A stretch of 64,000 nt of DNA from Eleginops maclovinus (GCF_036324505.1 NC_086360.1:4259546-4323545), one strand, 5' to 3'. Shown: positions 1 to 21,059, counted from the first letter of the stretch. A program made the numbers and translations. The notes: generated by a model from the sequence alone, not told the origin.

Positions 1-1328
1 CAGAGATATCCTGCCCTACAAATCATATTTTACAGACTTAACTAAACAGGTTTGTTTCGTAAAAATCCTCTTTTACAAATCACAACATGATCATATACAT
101 ATATTCAATGATAATAAGTACAATTATGCTAAAAGTGATCAATCCCTCTTATATTGTAAATCATATCCAGGAGTTTTTATAGAAAAATAAAGTATGAGGG
201 CAACGCTAACATCACTCCAGCCAGAATGATGGCCCCGCCCACTTTCTGGCGAATAAAATGCATCAGAGCGAAGCAGACAATAATAGTGTCTTCATGTCTC
301 AAAGCTGCTGAGTCATATATTGCAACTCAAACAACAAATAAATCCAGAGTTTCGGTTTCTTTTCTTCCTCTCCAGAAAAAAGGAGAGTAAAAGAAACTAA
401 TTCAGAAATCTCAGTTTCAGTGTCAGCCTGCTGCCTGCCTCTCGTCCCACCGGACATCCATCCCCTATTTATTCTCCGTATAAACAAAGCTGTATCTGCC
501 GTCTGACGTCTATTTGACACCATCTTCATATTTTGGAGTCATTATACCTTTTCTGACCAACAGAAATATTGTTTTCTGGCATCACTTAAACATTTTACAA
601 GGAAAATCAGTATTTTGGTTTGAGGGCGAACGCCGACAATAAGAGGGGGAGTTCCCCTGTTACCCGGTTTAGACAAAACCCTGAAATCCCAAATGCAGTA
701 CTAAATAAATAAATAATCCCTGTATGTTTGTTTGCAGCAAGTGAATATGTTTTGTAACCTACTCTTTAAACATTTTTTATTTCAGTGAGGCTTCTGATAA
801 GCATGCAGGAAAATGAATTTTACTCCTAATCTTTAAAGAGGCCCTATTATGCTGGTGTTAGTGTGTTCTAGGTTTCTGCCTGAAATTCCTCCATTGGACT
901 CCTTTGTAGAATTCTGTAACATAGTGACATCACTGTGTACCACTTTAGCTTATATTGGTACACGTTCCAACATATTGTACGGGATAGGCTAAGAGGTAGG
1001 GACATCTCTAAGCAATTGATCAATCACAACATAGCCGGCCAGCTAACCAATGAGAGCAGCCTGGGCTCTGGTTTCAGACAGAGGGTGAAAAGAGGTGCTG
1101 CAGCACAGGCAGTATGAGAAACATAAAGAGCCCAGGCCAGTGGGGTTGAGTTTTAAACAAAGACACACATAAGGTTAAATCCACACCACTGTCTCTTGGT
1201 TGATCTGTTTTATCATTTAGTAATACAATATGGTTTTTTCAAAGGTATGGCGCCATATGGTATAGAGAGACATGGAATGTGTGAGAATAATTTGAAATAG
1301 GTTTAATATTAATGCTTTCCCTCTGCAG
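1..1328. other. Upstream region of spin1, no coding gene seen
   Basis: No exon with family similarity is visible here. The short open frames have no recognisable content. Positions about 170-330 resemble a block at about 40190-40440 (both carry an AATAAAGYATGAGGGCA-like stretch), so this is a dispersed repeat. About 832-1125 is a copy of another dispersed repeat that begins AAAGAGGCCCTATTATGC. A spin1 promoter or first non-coding exon may lie here, because an acceptor-like CTGCAG precedes position 1329, but I cannot place a transcription start. Confidence 0.5.
832..1125 (-). mobile_element. Non-autonomous dispersed repeat, AAAGGGGCCC-ended family, copy 1
   Basis: This shares long blocks with 23670-24090, 38368-38753, 40505-40692 and 46805-46985. 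Shared landmarks are 'ctggtttcagacagagggtg', 'tgctgcagcacaggcagtatg' and 'aaccaatgagagcag', read here in reverse orientation to the 38.4 kb copy. The 38.4 kb copy has imperfect inverted ends (AAGGGGAC... / ...GGGCCCCTTT), so the family is probably a MITE. This copy lacks one end. Confidence 0.6.
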
Positions 1329-1615
1329 GCTGAAGACACTGACTCCTCACCGTGTCTCCTGTGACGTCGCCTCAGCCTCCGGTTGATAGTCTGTACCCGG
1401 CCTGTATGCAGCCTGTCCAGGGCCCGGCCTAATTCCTGGTGCTCCTTCTCTCCCACCACCTCCTCCCTCCTTTCCCTACCCTTCTCCCCCCCTTTGCCCC
1501 CTCCCTCTATCCTCACTCCCCCTGCACGCCCGCCGGCCTGCTGTCACGCAGAGCGACTCCCAGCCTGTAGCCTGGACCGGCGGCCTGGCTGGCTGCCCCC
1601 CTTACAGGTGGATGA
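1329..1615 (+). other. Probable spin1 5' UTR portion of the first coding exon
   Basis: A polypyrimidine tract followed by CTGCAG ends at 1328. The next 287 bases are rich in C and G and run without a clear intron boundary into the spin1 start codon at 1616. I infer that the first coding exon starts at about 1329 and is joined to a non-coding exon further upstream. It could instead be a transcription start region; no TATA box was recognised. Confidence 0.45.
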
Positions 1616-10246
<8,631 letters not shown>

Positions 10247-13214
10247 GACCAGAAGACCCGGTCCAGGATCGGGACCCCATAAAAGACTTACTGAGACCTG
10301 CCTAGACCCTCCGAAAAAAGAAAAAAAACTCCAAATTTCCCAAAGAAGAACAAGTGATTTGAAACATCCAAGGTCTATAGAGAAGCTGGGACGGATGATA
10401 TCATTTTTAACTCTTTCTTTTATGAAATGCCTTAAACACAAGAGAAATACTTCATGATGGAGGCCCCCTCCCCAAGACAGGAGAACTACCACCTGCTCCG
10501 AGTCTTCAATTATATATCCATCATCAGTTTCCAGATTTTAGGTTCCATTAGGATTCATCCCAACACACAATTGTTTGATCACCCCAAATAAGACCAAGTT
10601 ATTTGACATAAGAGATTTTGGAATATTTGTAGCAATACTTAATGAATCAGAAAACCCGACTTCTCCAAGCTGATAGGACCCAATCTTGAGATCTTCGAAG
10701 CGAACAGAAAACGTCCCCCGAACGCCATATCCTCCACTCCAGAGTCGAAGCAGGTCTCAAGCTATTTAAGTAAACAGAACCTCCCCTCTCCTGAAGCCTT
10801 GTCAGACTGCTTGTGGGGGGGGGTGAGGCAATGGGTTAATGAAGGGATGGGACTTCAGGAAGACAGGAACCTGGAGATGAAGTGAAAGCTGAACCATCGT
10901 CTGTCTCCGTTTGTGTTTATCCGAGGTGTTCGGGGACTGGGTTGCAATTAGAAGTCACACAAGAGGAACTCGTGTCCAATCACAGCATTGTATTGACCCT
11001 ACCCCCCCCCCCCCCTCCCCCCAGGGCAAAGAGTGGAATAAAGTCTGAAGCGCACCGTGGAAAAGGCAGAGAATGCAGACTACTTTCTGTTTCCATTTAT
11101 TCACCATTTGTGTTGATGCTGATGCCTTCATTACCCATGAGGACTTGAGGTTGCAGCAGGAGGGGCTTGGGTGTGTTGACTTGGCTTCATCGGTTAGCAT
11201 CGTTAGCTGTCCTCATAAAACTGGTCATCCGGTGCTCACAGGAAGTGCTCGTGGTCGCCCGCACAGATGTAGTTTCCAGTAGCTAATTATGCTAACGAGC
11301 TAACCCCATGAGTCGTAGGCCCGGGGTAACGAGGTGATGCTGAAATACGTCCACTCAAACGTTTCCTGGACTCTGCTGAGTACGTTCAGGTCACACAAAC
11401 AGCAGTGGGATGAGAAGATACATATCGATAAAGTACGTCCGGGATGTGTAAAGGGTAACACTATACTTAAAACTCCTCTATTCACCACTTTAATAAATAC
11501 GTAATAAATGGTTTATAGCAAACTACAATGTAGCTCTAAATAGAAGAAATTAAAAGTTTTTCACTAACTTATTAATAAGCAGATTATAATTAAATTATAG
11601 TGTGGTATGAACCATTTTTTACATGTTTATTTTGTGCTTTTAAGGTGTGCTTTTCCGTGAGCAAAGACTGGACGCGTTTCCCAAACTGTCTGAATGTGTG
11701 GCTTCCCTTGGACATCTGACGCTGTATTGATCCGTTCTAATCAGTCCTGACTGAGGAGAGGAAACTAGCAGTGGCCATGCCCCGCCCCCTGTTGAGGCGC
11801 TGTCCTTTGATTGGCTGGACTCAAGCACAGATGTGGTTTGCTACAGACCAAACCGATCCAGTGTTCATCTGTTAAAAGTTTATTTGTATGTTTTTATAAA
11901 AGAATCTTTCCCGTTCCTATCTCTTCTTCTGCTTTCATGTCGGCGCCCTGTATAGTTTTAACTCTTTGTTTATATGTTTATATGAGCCGGCACATACGGA
12001 CTGCCTTGTTTTCTCTGTATATTATCTGTTCATTCTTTTTCCGTCTTCTCTTCTGTGTACACTGTATATTACCCAGTTAGCTGTGGGAAGTTGAAATTTC
12101 AACCAAAATGACTGAAGATGGTGTCCCGACTGCGCCCCGCTGAATCTGTTCGATGTGTAGGATTATTTTTATTTTTTGCTGACTGACAAATCTCTTCTTT
12201 CCTGTATGAAGTTTTGGGGTTTCCACTTTGCAATCAGTTCCAGCTCCCCATAGAGTGGTGCAGTCCTAAAGCCTGGGAATGATTCAGCATTTAACAGCTT
12301 CAAGTTCCATTTAATTTTAACGCGTTTTTGGTTTCATGCCATAAATAAGGTCTGTGCTAATCACGAGTCTAGGAGATTTTCACGTTTGAAAACGTGGCAA
12401 ACTTCTGAAGTTTCTACACGTCATAAAAACAGCATTTGTTTAACAAGTGACAAGACTACTAAACATCATTGGGCGGTGGTGACGAGGGAGGTTCACCGGT
12501 CCTTGAGTGCTGTTGAGGTGTCCCTGAGCAAGGCACCGTTCCCTACACTCCCCCTGGAATTTCCCTCTAGGACGATTAAGGATTTCTTCTTCAACATTAG
12601 CCAACTTTTAGCTTAGCGCTGGTGATGCGCGGACAGCTTCCTTTATAGTTTAGCGTTAGCTTTTCGCTTCTGCCCATTCCATTTACACTTAAATTACGAC
12701 AGAAGTGGGGTTAAAATGTGGAGATTATCCTGCTGAAGTAAATGTGTTTGCCACAGATCTTATTTTCAGCAATATTCTAAAATCCCATTGGATGATGGTC
12801 AAGGGGGTGATGGAAGATCTCCCACAATCCTCTGCTTTTACCAGATGTAGCTCTTCCCACCAAGGACATCACTCTCCCATTAGCATTAAACAGCCATGTT
12901 GCCTGATCCATGTCTCGTGTGCCTGAAGGGACTCGAACATCTGTTTGAAAGAACATGGGTGTCACAACGTTTTGTTAATTTGTTTTTGATTCTCGAACCT
13001 GCGTTGCTGTTATAAAATCTGCCGTTTGATATTGTGCAATGTGTTTCACCCTTCTGATTCTAGACCATGGAGACTCCTAAAGAGAACTTGCATTCTACAG
13101 TCTTTGATAACATAAATACTGTTCGTGGAACCCACATGTTCCGACTCTAGGACACAATCTCAGCCTCTTGGTTCAGGAGCCGACACGCAGTTCGTATTTT
13201 ACAGAAAAACATTG

Positions 13215-13245
<31 letters not shown>

Positions 13246-13690
13246 TGTGTGTGCGCGCACACGCGCACGCGCGCTGTGGATCAGCCCCTGTTCAGAGCAG
13301 TGTTGTTTTTGCATGCATGTATTGCTCAGTGTATTGGTGTGAGTTGCATGTCTGTGTAGTTTTCAGTTTTTCGGCTGACTTCTGTCTGTGGCTCTTTTTT
13401 TTGGTGCCTTTTGTTTTGATTTCAGTTCTTTCTTTCCCTGTTTCTTTTTGTACTATGTGTCCCAGAGGCTGCTGCTGCTGCTGTTTTTTGGGGGGGTTAT
13501 TGAGCATAAAATAGAAAAACAAAAACAAAGAAAATCCTCCTCCAAACAGAGCTGGCAACAGTTTGTGTGAATTCTGTTTCTGGGTGGATTGTCCCTTTAA
13601 AGAGTGCCAACTACAGATCCCAGTGTTGTACAGCAGTGAAAAGCTCACAATATTTACTAAAATAAACCATTTCTCTGTTTTTTCAATCAC
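10247..13690 (+). other. spin1 3' UTR and downstream sequence
   Basis: No coding frame with recognisable content follows the spin1 stop. AATAAA occurs at 11037-11042 (GTGGAATAAAGTCTG) and at 13661-13666; spin1 transcripts in other vertebrates have long 3' UTRs, so either could be used. Inside lie a (GT)n tract at about 13213-13252, a dispersed repeat at about 12250-12960 (begins ATAGAGTGGTGCA, shared with 31769-32279), and within it a fragment like the tail of tRNA-derived SINEs (GTCCCTGAGCAAGGCACCG, about 12520-12540). Confidence 0.5.
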
Positions 13691-14760
13691 CAGTCTGTCA
13701 CTTTCTTTATGTTTTTACACTTGAATTTGACGGAAGAGACGTCACAACATGAAGTATGAATGTAGACCGGTAAAGGCAAAGAGCAACCGTGAATAAACCA
13801 ATACATATATTAATAAATAATCTGGTTTTGGATTATATATTTATTGGTAGAAATAAAAATGAACCTTTTAAATAAAAAATGTTCATAATGTTTATATTAA
13901 ATATTTGTCACAGCATTAACTATATGGTTAGCATATTGTACAATCACAACAGACAATAATAATAGTATAAATATTTGTTTTATGAATTTTTAGACATAAA
14001 TTACATGTTTTTTTGTAACTTGATTTTTTTATATATAAAGAATTTGCCAAGAAAAATTGGAATATTTACTTCAGATTTCTAAACACTAAGGGGTTTCTAA
14101 GTGTTTAGAAAGCATTTTGAAAAAACTGGAATGTAATTATAATAACAATAATAATTCATATTCAAGACTTTATTTGATTAGACAATAACATAATACAATG
14201 TGGCAGTCTTCTACAGTGTATGTTGAAAAAAACACAGTTATTATTGATCACAAAGAAATATTCTGGACAGCAATAAAATAAAATTCTCATTCAGGTAACA
14301 TTTTTTTTAAATACTTCAAATTAACATAAAGATAGACGGCAATTACATAAAAATTATTGATTATTATTAAAAATGTTGATGATTAAATTACATGCTTGCA
14401 TTAATAAAAACCTTTTTAAAATGGCTTTTGACAAGTGATTTAGACATGACTCTTCTTTAATTAAAGAAATTAACATAACAAATATTTTTTTAAACAATTA
14501 ATTGCAGTTGTATTTTAAACCTGCAGTTACTTTTTTTATATACATCATATGGGTGCAGTTCCCCTTCCACACCACTACATGTCGCTATTGCTAAATTTAC
14601 AGCTGGCACTCCCACAATGCACCTCTCCAGATAGCTTATAATGTTTTTCCTTTTTAGCTGTTAAATACAAATATAAACACATAAGCGGATTTCACACTGT
14701 TACCTTTTTGTAAGTTGAGTTGTTTTAAGGCAAAAATTATAATGTTGAGTATTGACAAAG
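13691..14760. other. AT-rich intergenic stretch between spin1 and the snoRNA array
   Basis: I see no gene. It is strongly A+T rich. A short inverted repeat (12 bp arms TTTCTAAACACT at 14076-14087 and 14100-14111, 12 base loop) is present. Otherwise I see nothing. Confidence 0.5.
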
Positions 14761-14780
14761 TTACACCGTGAATCAGAGAG
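14761..14780 (+). promoter_or_regulatory. PSE-like element of U13 copy A
   Basis: TTACACCGTGAATCAGAGAG lies at -64 to -45 relative to the inferred 5' end of the snoRNA. It resembles the vertebrate proximal sequence element of independently transcribed snRNA and U13 genes (CACCGTGA core). The equivalent 20 bases at the same distance in copies B-G read TGACACCGTCAGTCAGAGTG. Confidence 0.6.
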
Positions 14781-14824
14781 CTGGAGAGAAGGAACACATC
14801 GCTTCAGCGCCATGTTGTCTTCGT

Positions 14825-14926
14825 GATCTTTCTGGTTCATGAATGTGATGATTGGTGCGTTCACGGCCCATCCGTGATAGGTGCAGCCCAACCTTGTTAC
14901 GCACTGCGCCTCAGCCCTTCTGATCC
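14825..14926 (+). ncRNA. snord13: U13 box C/D snoRNA (SNORD13), copy A
   Basis: The RNA starts GATCTTTCTGGTTCATGAAT, has box C GTGATGATTGG at about +21 and box D CTGA four to five bases from the 3' end. The internal ACCTTGTTACG is complementary to CGTAACAAGGT near the 3' end of 18S rRNA. The 5' TGATCTTTCT can pair with the 18S tail GGAAGGATCA with G-U wobbles. These two pairing segments are the hallmark of U13, which guides NAT10-dependent acetylation in helix 45 of 18S rRNA (family knowledge). The length (about 102 nt) fits U13 (about 104 nt in human, from memory). It is the most divergent copy at this locus, with its own promoter element; it may be the oldest. Confidence 0.88.
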
Positions 14927-16242
14927 TGAACCAGGAGTCACAATTATAACAGGAGTGTTAAAAACAAAAGCAAATGTCGTAATTCCACTGAGAAGTGAGA
15001 TGATCACTAAAATATCTTCTGGTGAAAATATTTTGGACATGTTAAATATATGATTCAAAATACTATTACAGCATTACAACTAGTTATATTGTGAATATCT
15101 TTTTCTTTCCAGCCCTCTGCAAATGTAGAGAACGTATTTAATGTTTACTGGCTATAGTTAATACTGAACTATCAGAAAACAGGTGATTTCTTTATAAATA
15201 TGTCAAAAATAATGAAGACAAAATGTAATTAATGAGCACCATGTATGTTGAGTTGTTGGAGGAGCATGGGATATAAGATTTTCATTGACAACATGCAATG
15301 TTGTATATGCTGTGCATATGACCAATAAAACCTTGAAACTTGAAACCTTTAAACTAGAGATAGAAGTAGAGACAGTTAATATAAAGCCTTACTCTTAACA
15401 ACACTTTATGTCATACTTACCACAAAACACTATTTCTTATTTCAGCTCCCTTTAGAACATGTCAAGAACATACTTATAATAATAATAATAATAATAATAA
15501 TGTTAAGATTTGAGACTGTTTTGATGGCATCAGTCTGCGGGCTGAGCTCCAACCCTTTGTATTTTATTATTAAAGGACTTTTGTTATCCTCGAGTACTGA
15601 CAACCAATGACTGATGGTGGAAAGTAACAAAGTACATTTAGTGAGGTACAAGTTTTAGGGATTTTTACTTTGAGGGATATTATCATTTTAGTCTTACCCT
15701 AGCACATTTTGGAAGCCAACATTATACTTTTTACTCCACTGCATTTATGTGGCTGCTTCAGTTACTTTACAGATTGAGATTAGTATAGCTAATATAAAGT
15801 AACTAATACAGGCACATTGATGTGTAATTATAGGGTCAGATATCCAGCAGAACTATGCTAAGGAGTTCAAATGAGCTCCACCTTTACCAGATCTAACAAA
15901 CACATTAATGCATCAATAATCACACTCCAGTAAAGTAATATGATTCAGAAATTGACTATTGGGCAGCATTTTAAAGTCAATACTTATTTACTTTTACTTA
16001 AGTACAATTTTGAATGCAGCAAGGTTTCTTTTTTCACCACTGCCCTGGCCCTGACCACCAGTGATATTTTACGGATATTTATTTTTTATAATCAATGCAT
16101 AAAAACAATGCAATAGCCTACACTGTACAGTTGAATAAGCTGTTTAAAACATACACAAACACATGTGCTGAGTCTATATTGATTTCTCTGTGTTACTAGA
16201 GATGACAGAATACATGAATGATACATGTTGAGTATTAAATTG
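14927..16242. other. Spacer between U13 copies A and B
   Basis: No gene seen. It contains (AAT)n at about 15477-15501 and an AAGTAC-type dispersed repeat (about 15605-16040, sharing TCCACCTTTACCAGATCTAAC-like text with the 3.8 kb copy). The block around 15515-15640 (GACTGTTTTGATGGCATCAG, GGCTGAGCTCC, CGAGTACTGACAACC) is homologous to spacer sequence after copies B, D and F, so copy A is part of the same older duplication series. Confidence 0.6.
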
Positions 16243-16262
16243 TGACACCGTCAGTCAGAGTG
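16243..16262 (+). promoter_or_regulatory. PSE-like element of U13 copy B
   Basis: TGACACCGTCAGTCAGAGTG at -64 to -45 from the snoRNA. Exact copies at the same offset are at 17262-17281, 18110-18129, 19129-19148, 19977-19996 and 20996-21015. The block GAYACATGTTGAGTATTAAA just upstream is also shared and could hold distal elements. Confidence 0.6.
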
Positions 16263-16306
16263 CTGGAGAGGAGGTACAGAGAGCCCCAGGGCCGGGTCCA
16301 CTGTGT

Positions 16307-16409
16307 GATCTCTCTGGTTCATGACTGTGATGATTGGTGCGGTCATGGTCTCTCCGTGAAAGGTGCTGCCCTCACCTTGTTACGCTCTGCGCCTCAGCCT
16401 TTCTGATCC
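16307..16409 (+). ncRNA. snord13: U13 snoRNA (SNORD13), copy B, type 1
   Basis: Starts GATCTCTCTGG (the other copies have GATCTTTC, except copy F). Box C is GTGATGATTGG, the rRNA-pairing segment CACCTTGTTACG is intact, and box D CTGA is at 16403-16406. Type 1 copies (B, D, F) share GGTGCGGTCATGGTCTCTCC in the middle and the 3' flank GGAGTCACCATGAAATCAAA. Confidence 0.88.
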
Positions 16410-17325
16410 TGAACCAGGAGTCACCATGAAATCAAACTGCTGGTATTTAAAGCAACTGTCATCATTTCATACAGGTAATCCATAATGAACGCTTTGTTAC
16501 AGAGAAATAGGAAAAGACAGCGTTTTATTCCTGTTCATTTGTACCTTACGTTTCTCACCTGTTTAAATATAGGGTTTAAAATTACAGTATAACAATATTA
16601 CAAGTAGTTACATTGTGAGTTTCATTCCAGCACTAGTAAATGACCAAGAACATGTTTAATTTGTAATGGCTACAGTTAATAATGAATGATCAGAATCCGG
16701 GTTATAACTGAGTTAATATGTACAAATAATAACAACAAAATTGAATGTTGAGAGAGAGAAGTAGAGGCAGTGAGTGAAATGCATCACTCTTAACGACACT
16801 AACTGCTACTACTTTAAGCAATGATTTCTTATTTCATTTTTAATTGCCGAAATAATAATAAAATGTTAAAAATTGAGACTGTTCTGATGGCCTCAGTCTG
16901 CAGGCTGAGCTCCGGCCCTTTATTTGAACCTTATTAAAGGACTTTTTTTCATCGAGTACTGACAACCCATGGCTGATGGTGGAAAGTAACAAATTACATT
17001 TACTAAAGTGTTGTATTTAGGTACACTTCTGAGGGACTTGTGTTTCACTTGACTTTTTCATTCTTTTATTTAGAATTCCACTACACAGTTTGCAAGCAAA
17101 TATTGTACTTTTGCGTGACACAGCAATGGATATGGAATATTAAACAATGCAGTTAACTTAGCTGTTTAATACATATACAAACACAGGGGGATTTTATATT
17201 GTTTTTTCTGTAACTTAAAGATAATAGAAGATAGGAATGATACATGTTGAGTATTAAATTGTGACACCGTCAGTCAGAGTGCTGGAGAGGAGGTACAGGG
17301 AGCCTCAGGGCCGGGTCCACTGTGT

Positions 17326-17428
17326 GATCTTTCTGGTTCATGACTGTGATGAATGGTGCCTTCACGGTCCATCCGTGAAAGGTGCAGCCCTCACCTTGTT
17401 ACGCTCTGCGCCTCAGCCCTTCTGACCC
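17326..17428 (+). ncRNA. snord13: U13 snoRNA (SNORD13), copy C, type 2
   Basis: Type 2 copies (C, E, G) have box C GTGATGAATGG (one base different after the TGATGA core) and a different 3' flank. C and E share GGTGCCTTCACGGTCCATCC in the middle and are followed by CAGGTTGAAAGATTCCTG, which resembles a 3' box for Integrator-type processing (GTTTN0-3AAARNNAGA) better than the type 1 flank does. In this copy the sequence after box D is CTGACCC. Confidence 0.87.
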
Positions 17429-18173
17429 TGAACCAGGTTGAAAGATTCCTGTAAATGTATTGGTGTTACTTTAATAACCAAAGTGGAATCTGTTGAGCAC
17501 AAAGACAAAAAACTTCAAGACCTGCCATGTGTGTTAGTTTACGCATTAAACATTTTAAGTGGAATAGGAATTAAAATAAAAGTATGTATGTGTTTGGAAA
17601 GTTGTACAAACAAACACAAACATCCTATGCTATTAAACCCATCACTGAGAAATAAAAAATAGCATTTCTTTTTGTTAAAAATATGTTTTATATTAGTAGA
17701 TACCTACCTGATGGAATATAACATTGAAAGATGTGTCATTATGAATTTCATTTTCATTCCAACACCAGTCAATTATCAAGAACATATTGACTTTTCAATT
17801 AAAAGGACCTTTCTTTCCTTTAGTACTGGCGACCCCTGACTTGAAGTAAATTTACACACGTGCTGTATTGAACTCCAGTTTTGAGGGACTTGTATTTCAC
17901 TTTTGTATTTTCATGTAGTTCTAATTTATGCTATACTATTTATACTACATACCATTATTGTACTTTTTACTTCACTTAACTTATCCTATAATCATAGGAG
18001 AAGATGTCCATGTGTGATACATATACAAACACAGGGTGATTTGATATTGTTTTGTCTGTAACTTAAAGATAATAGAAGATAGGAATGATACATGTTGAGT
18101 ATTAAATTGTGACACCGTCAGTCAGAGTGCTGGAGAGGAGGTACAGAGAGCCCCAGGGCCGGGTCCACTGTGT

Positions 18174-18276
18174 TATCTTTCTGGTTCATGAATGTGATGA
18201 TTGGTGCGGTCATGGTCTCTCCGTCAAAGGTGCTGCCCTCACCTTGTTACGCTCTGCGCCTCAGCCTTTCTGATCC
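18174..18276 (+). ncRNA. snord13: U13 snoRNA (SNORD13), copy D, type 1
   Basis: Nearly identical to copy B, but the first base is T (GTTATCTTTC instead of GTGATCTTTC), which removes one base of the 5' pairing with the 18S tail. It also has CCGTCAAAGG where the other copies have CCGTGAAAGG. Boxes C and D and the ACCTTGTTACG segment are intact. Confidence 0.85.
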
Positions 18277-19192
18277 TGAACCAGGAGTCACCATGAAATC
18301 AAACTGCTGGTATTTAAAACAACTGTCATCATTTCATACAGGTAATCCATAATGAACGCTTTGTTACAGAGAAATAGGAAAAGACAGCGTTTTATTCCTG
18401 TTCATTTGTACCTTACATTTCTCACCTGTTTAAATATAGGGTTTAAAATTACAGTATAACAATATTACAAGTAGTTACATTGTGAGTTTCATTCCAGCAC
18501 TAGTAAATGACCAAGAACATGTTTAATTTGTAATGGCTATAGTTAATAATGAATGATCAGAATCCGGGTTATAACTGAGTTAATATGTACAAATAATAAC
18601 AACAAAATTGAATGTTGAGAGAGAGAAGTAGAGGCAGTGAGTGAAATGCATCACTCTTAACGACACTAACTGCTACTACTTTAAGCAATGATTTCTTATT
18701 TCATTTTTAATTGCCGAAATAATAATAAAATGTTAAAAATTGAGACTGTTCTGATGGCCTCAGTCTGCAGGCTGAGCTCCGGCCCTTTATTTGAACCTTA
18801 TTAAAGGACTTTTTTTCATCGAGTACTGACAACCCATGGCTGATGGTGGAAAGTAACAAATTACATTTACTAAAGTGTTGTATTTAGGTACACTTCTGAG
18901 GGACTTGTGTTTCACTTGACTTTTTCATTCTTTTATTTAGAATTCCACTACACAGTTTGCAAGCAAATATTGTACTTTTGCGTGACACAGCAATGGATAT
19001 GGAATATTAAACAATGCAGTTAACTTAGCTGTTTAATACATATACAAACACAGGGGGATTTTATATTGTTTTTTCTGTAACTTAAAGATAATAGAAGATA
19101 GGAATGATACATGTTGAGTATTAAATTGTGACACCGTCAGTCAGAGTGCTGGAGAGGAGGTACAGGGAGCCTCAGGGCCGGGTCCACTGTGT

Positions 19193-19295
19193 GATCTTTC
19201 TGGTTCATGAATGTGATGAATGGTGCCTTCACGGTCCATCCGTGAAAGGTGCTGCCCTCACCTTGTTACGCTCTGCGCCTCAGCCCTTCTGATCC
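19193..19295 (+). ncRNA. snord13: U13 snoRNA (SNORD13), copy E, type 2
   Basis: Same as copy C apart from single changes (TGAATGTG for TGACTGTG, CTGCCC for CAGCCC and CTGATCC for CTGACCC). PSE-like element at 19129-19148. Followed by the same GGTTGAAAGATTC flank as copy C. Confidence 0.87.
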
Positions 19296-20040
19296 TGAAC
19301 CAGGTTGAAAGATTCCTGTAAATGTATTGGTGTTACTTTAATAACCAAAGTTGAATCTGTTGAGCACAAAGACAAAAAACTTCAAGACCTGCCATGTGTG
19401 TTAGTTTACGCATTAAACATTTTAAGTGGAATAGGAATAAAAATAAAAGTATGTATGTGTTTGGAAAGTTGTACAAACAAACACAAACATCCTATGCTAT
19501 TAAACCCATCACTGAGAAATAAAAAATAGCATTTCTTTTTGTTAAAAATATGTTTTATATTAGTAGATACCTACCTGTTGGAATATAACATTGAAAGATG
19601 TGTCATTATGAATTTCATTTTCATTCCAGCACCAGTCAATTATCAAGAACATATTGACTTTTCAATTAAAAGGACCTTTCTTTCCTTTAGTACTGGCGAC
19701 CCCTGACTTGAAGTAAATTTACACACGTGCTGTATTGAACTCCAGTTTTGAGGGACTTGTATTTCACTTTTGTATTTTCATGTAGTTCTAATTTATGCTA
19801 TACTATTTATACTATATACCATTATTGTACTTTTTACTTCACTTAACTTATCCTATAATCATAGGAGAAGATGTCCATGTGTGATACATATACAAACACA
19901 GGGTGATTTGATATTGTTTTGTCTGTAACTTAAAGATAATAGAAGATAGGAATGATACATGTTGAGTATTAAATTGTGACACCGTCAGTCAGAGTGCTGG
20001 AGAGGAGGTACAGAGAGCCCCAGGGCCGGGTCCACTGTGT

Positions 20041-20143
20041 GATCTCTCTGGTTCATGAATGTGATGATTGGTGCGGTCATGGTCTCTCCGTGAAAGGTGC
20101 TGCCCTCACCTTGTTACGCTCTGCGCCTCAGCCTTTCTGATCC
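20041..20143 (+). ncRNA. snord13: U13 snoRNA (SNORD13), copy F, type 1
   Basis: Starts GATCTCTCTGG as in copy B, with all boxes and pairing segments intact. PSE-like element at 19977-19996. The downstream spacer is nearly the same as after copies B and D. Confidence 0.87.
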
Positions 20144-21059
20144 TGAACCAGGAGTCACCATGAAATCAAACTGCTGGTATTTAAAACAACTGTCATCATT
20201 TCATACAGGTAATCCATAATGAACGCTTTGTTACAGAGAAATAGGAAAAGACAGCGTTTTATTCCTGTTCATTTGTACCTTACGTTTCTCACCTGTTTAA
20301 ATATAGGGTTTAAAATTACAGTATAACAATATTACAAGTAGTTACATTGTGAGTTTCATTCCAGCACTAGTAAATGACCAAGAACATGTTTAATTTGTAA
20401 TGGCTATAGTTAATAATGAATGATCAGAATCCGGGTTATAACTGAGTTAATATGTACAAATAATAACAACAAAATTGAATGTTGAGAGAGAGAAGTAGAG
20501 GCAGTGAGTGAAATACATCACTCTTAACGACACTAACTGCTACTACTTTAAGCAATGATTTCTTATTTCATTTTTAATTGCCGAAATAATAATAAAATGT
20601 TAAAAATTGAGACTGTTCTGATGGCCTCAGTCTGCAGGCTGAGCTCCGGCCCTTTATTTGAACCTTATTAAAGGACTTTTTTTCATCGAGTACTGACAAC
20701 CCATGGCTGATGGTGGAAAGTAACAAATTACATTTACTAAAGTGTTGTATTTAGGTACACTTCTGAGGGACTTGTGTTTCACTTGACTTTTTCATTCTTT
20801 TATTTAGAATTCCACTACACAGTTTGCAAGCAAATATTGTACTTTTGCGTGACACAGCAATGGATATGGAATATTAAACAATGCAGTTAACTTAGCTGTT
20901 TAATACATATACAAACACAGGGGGATTTTATATTGTTTTTTCTGTAACTTAAAGATAATAGAAGATAGGAATGATACATGTTGAGTATTAAATTGTGACA
21001 CCGTCAGTCAGAGTGCTGGAGAGGAGGTACAGGGAGCCTCAGGGCCGGGTCCACTGTGT

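Noticed and set aside
17438..17662. 74 aa open frame repeated with the same protein at 19305-19529
   Set aside because: The identity is explained by the 1,867 bp duplication of noncoding spacer; it begins right after a U13 gene, has no domain and is not open in the diverged copy after 21170.
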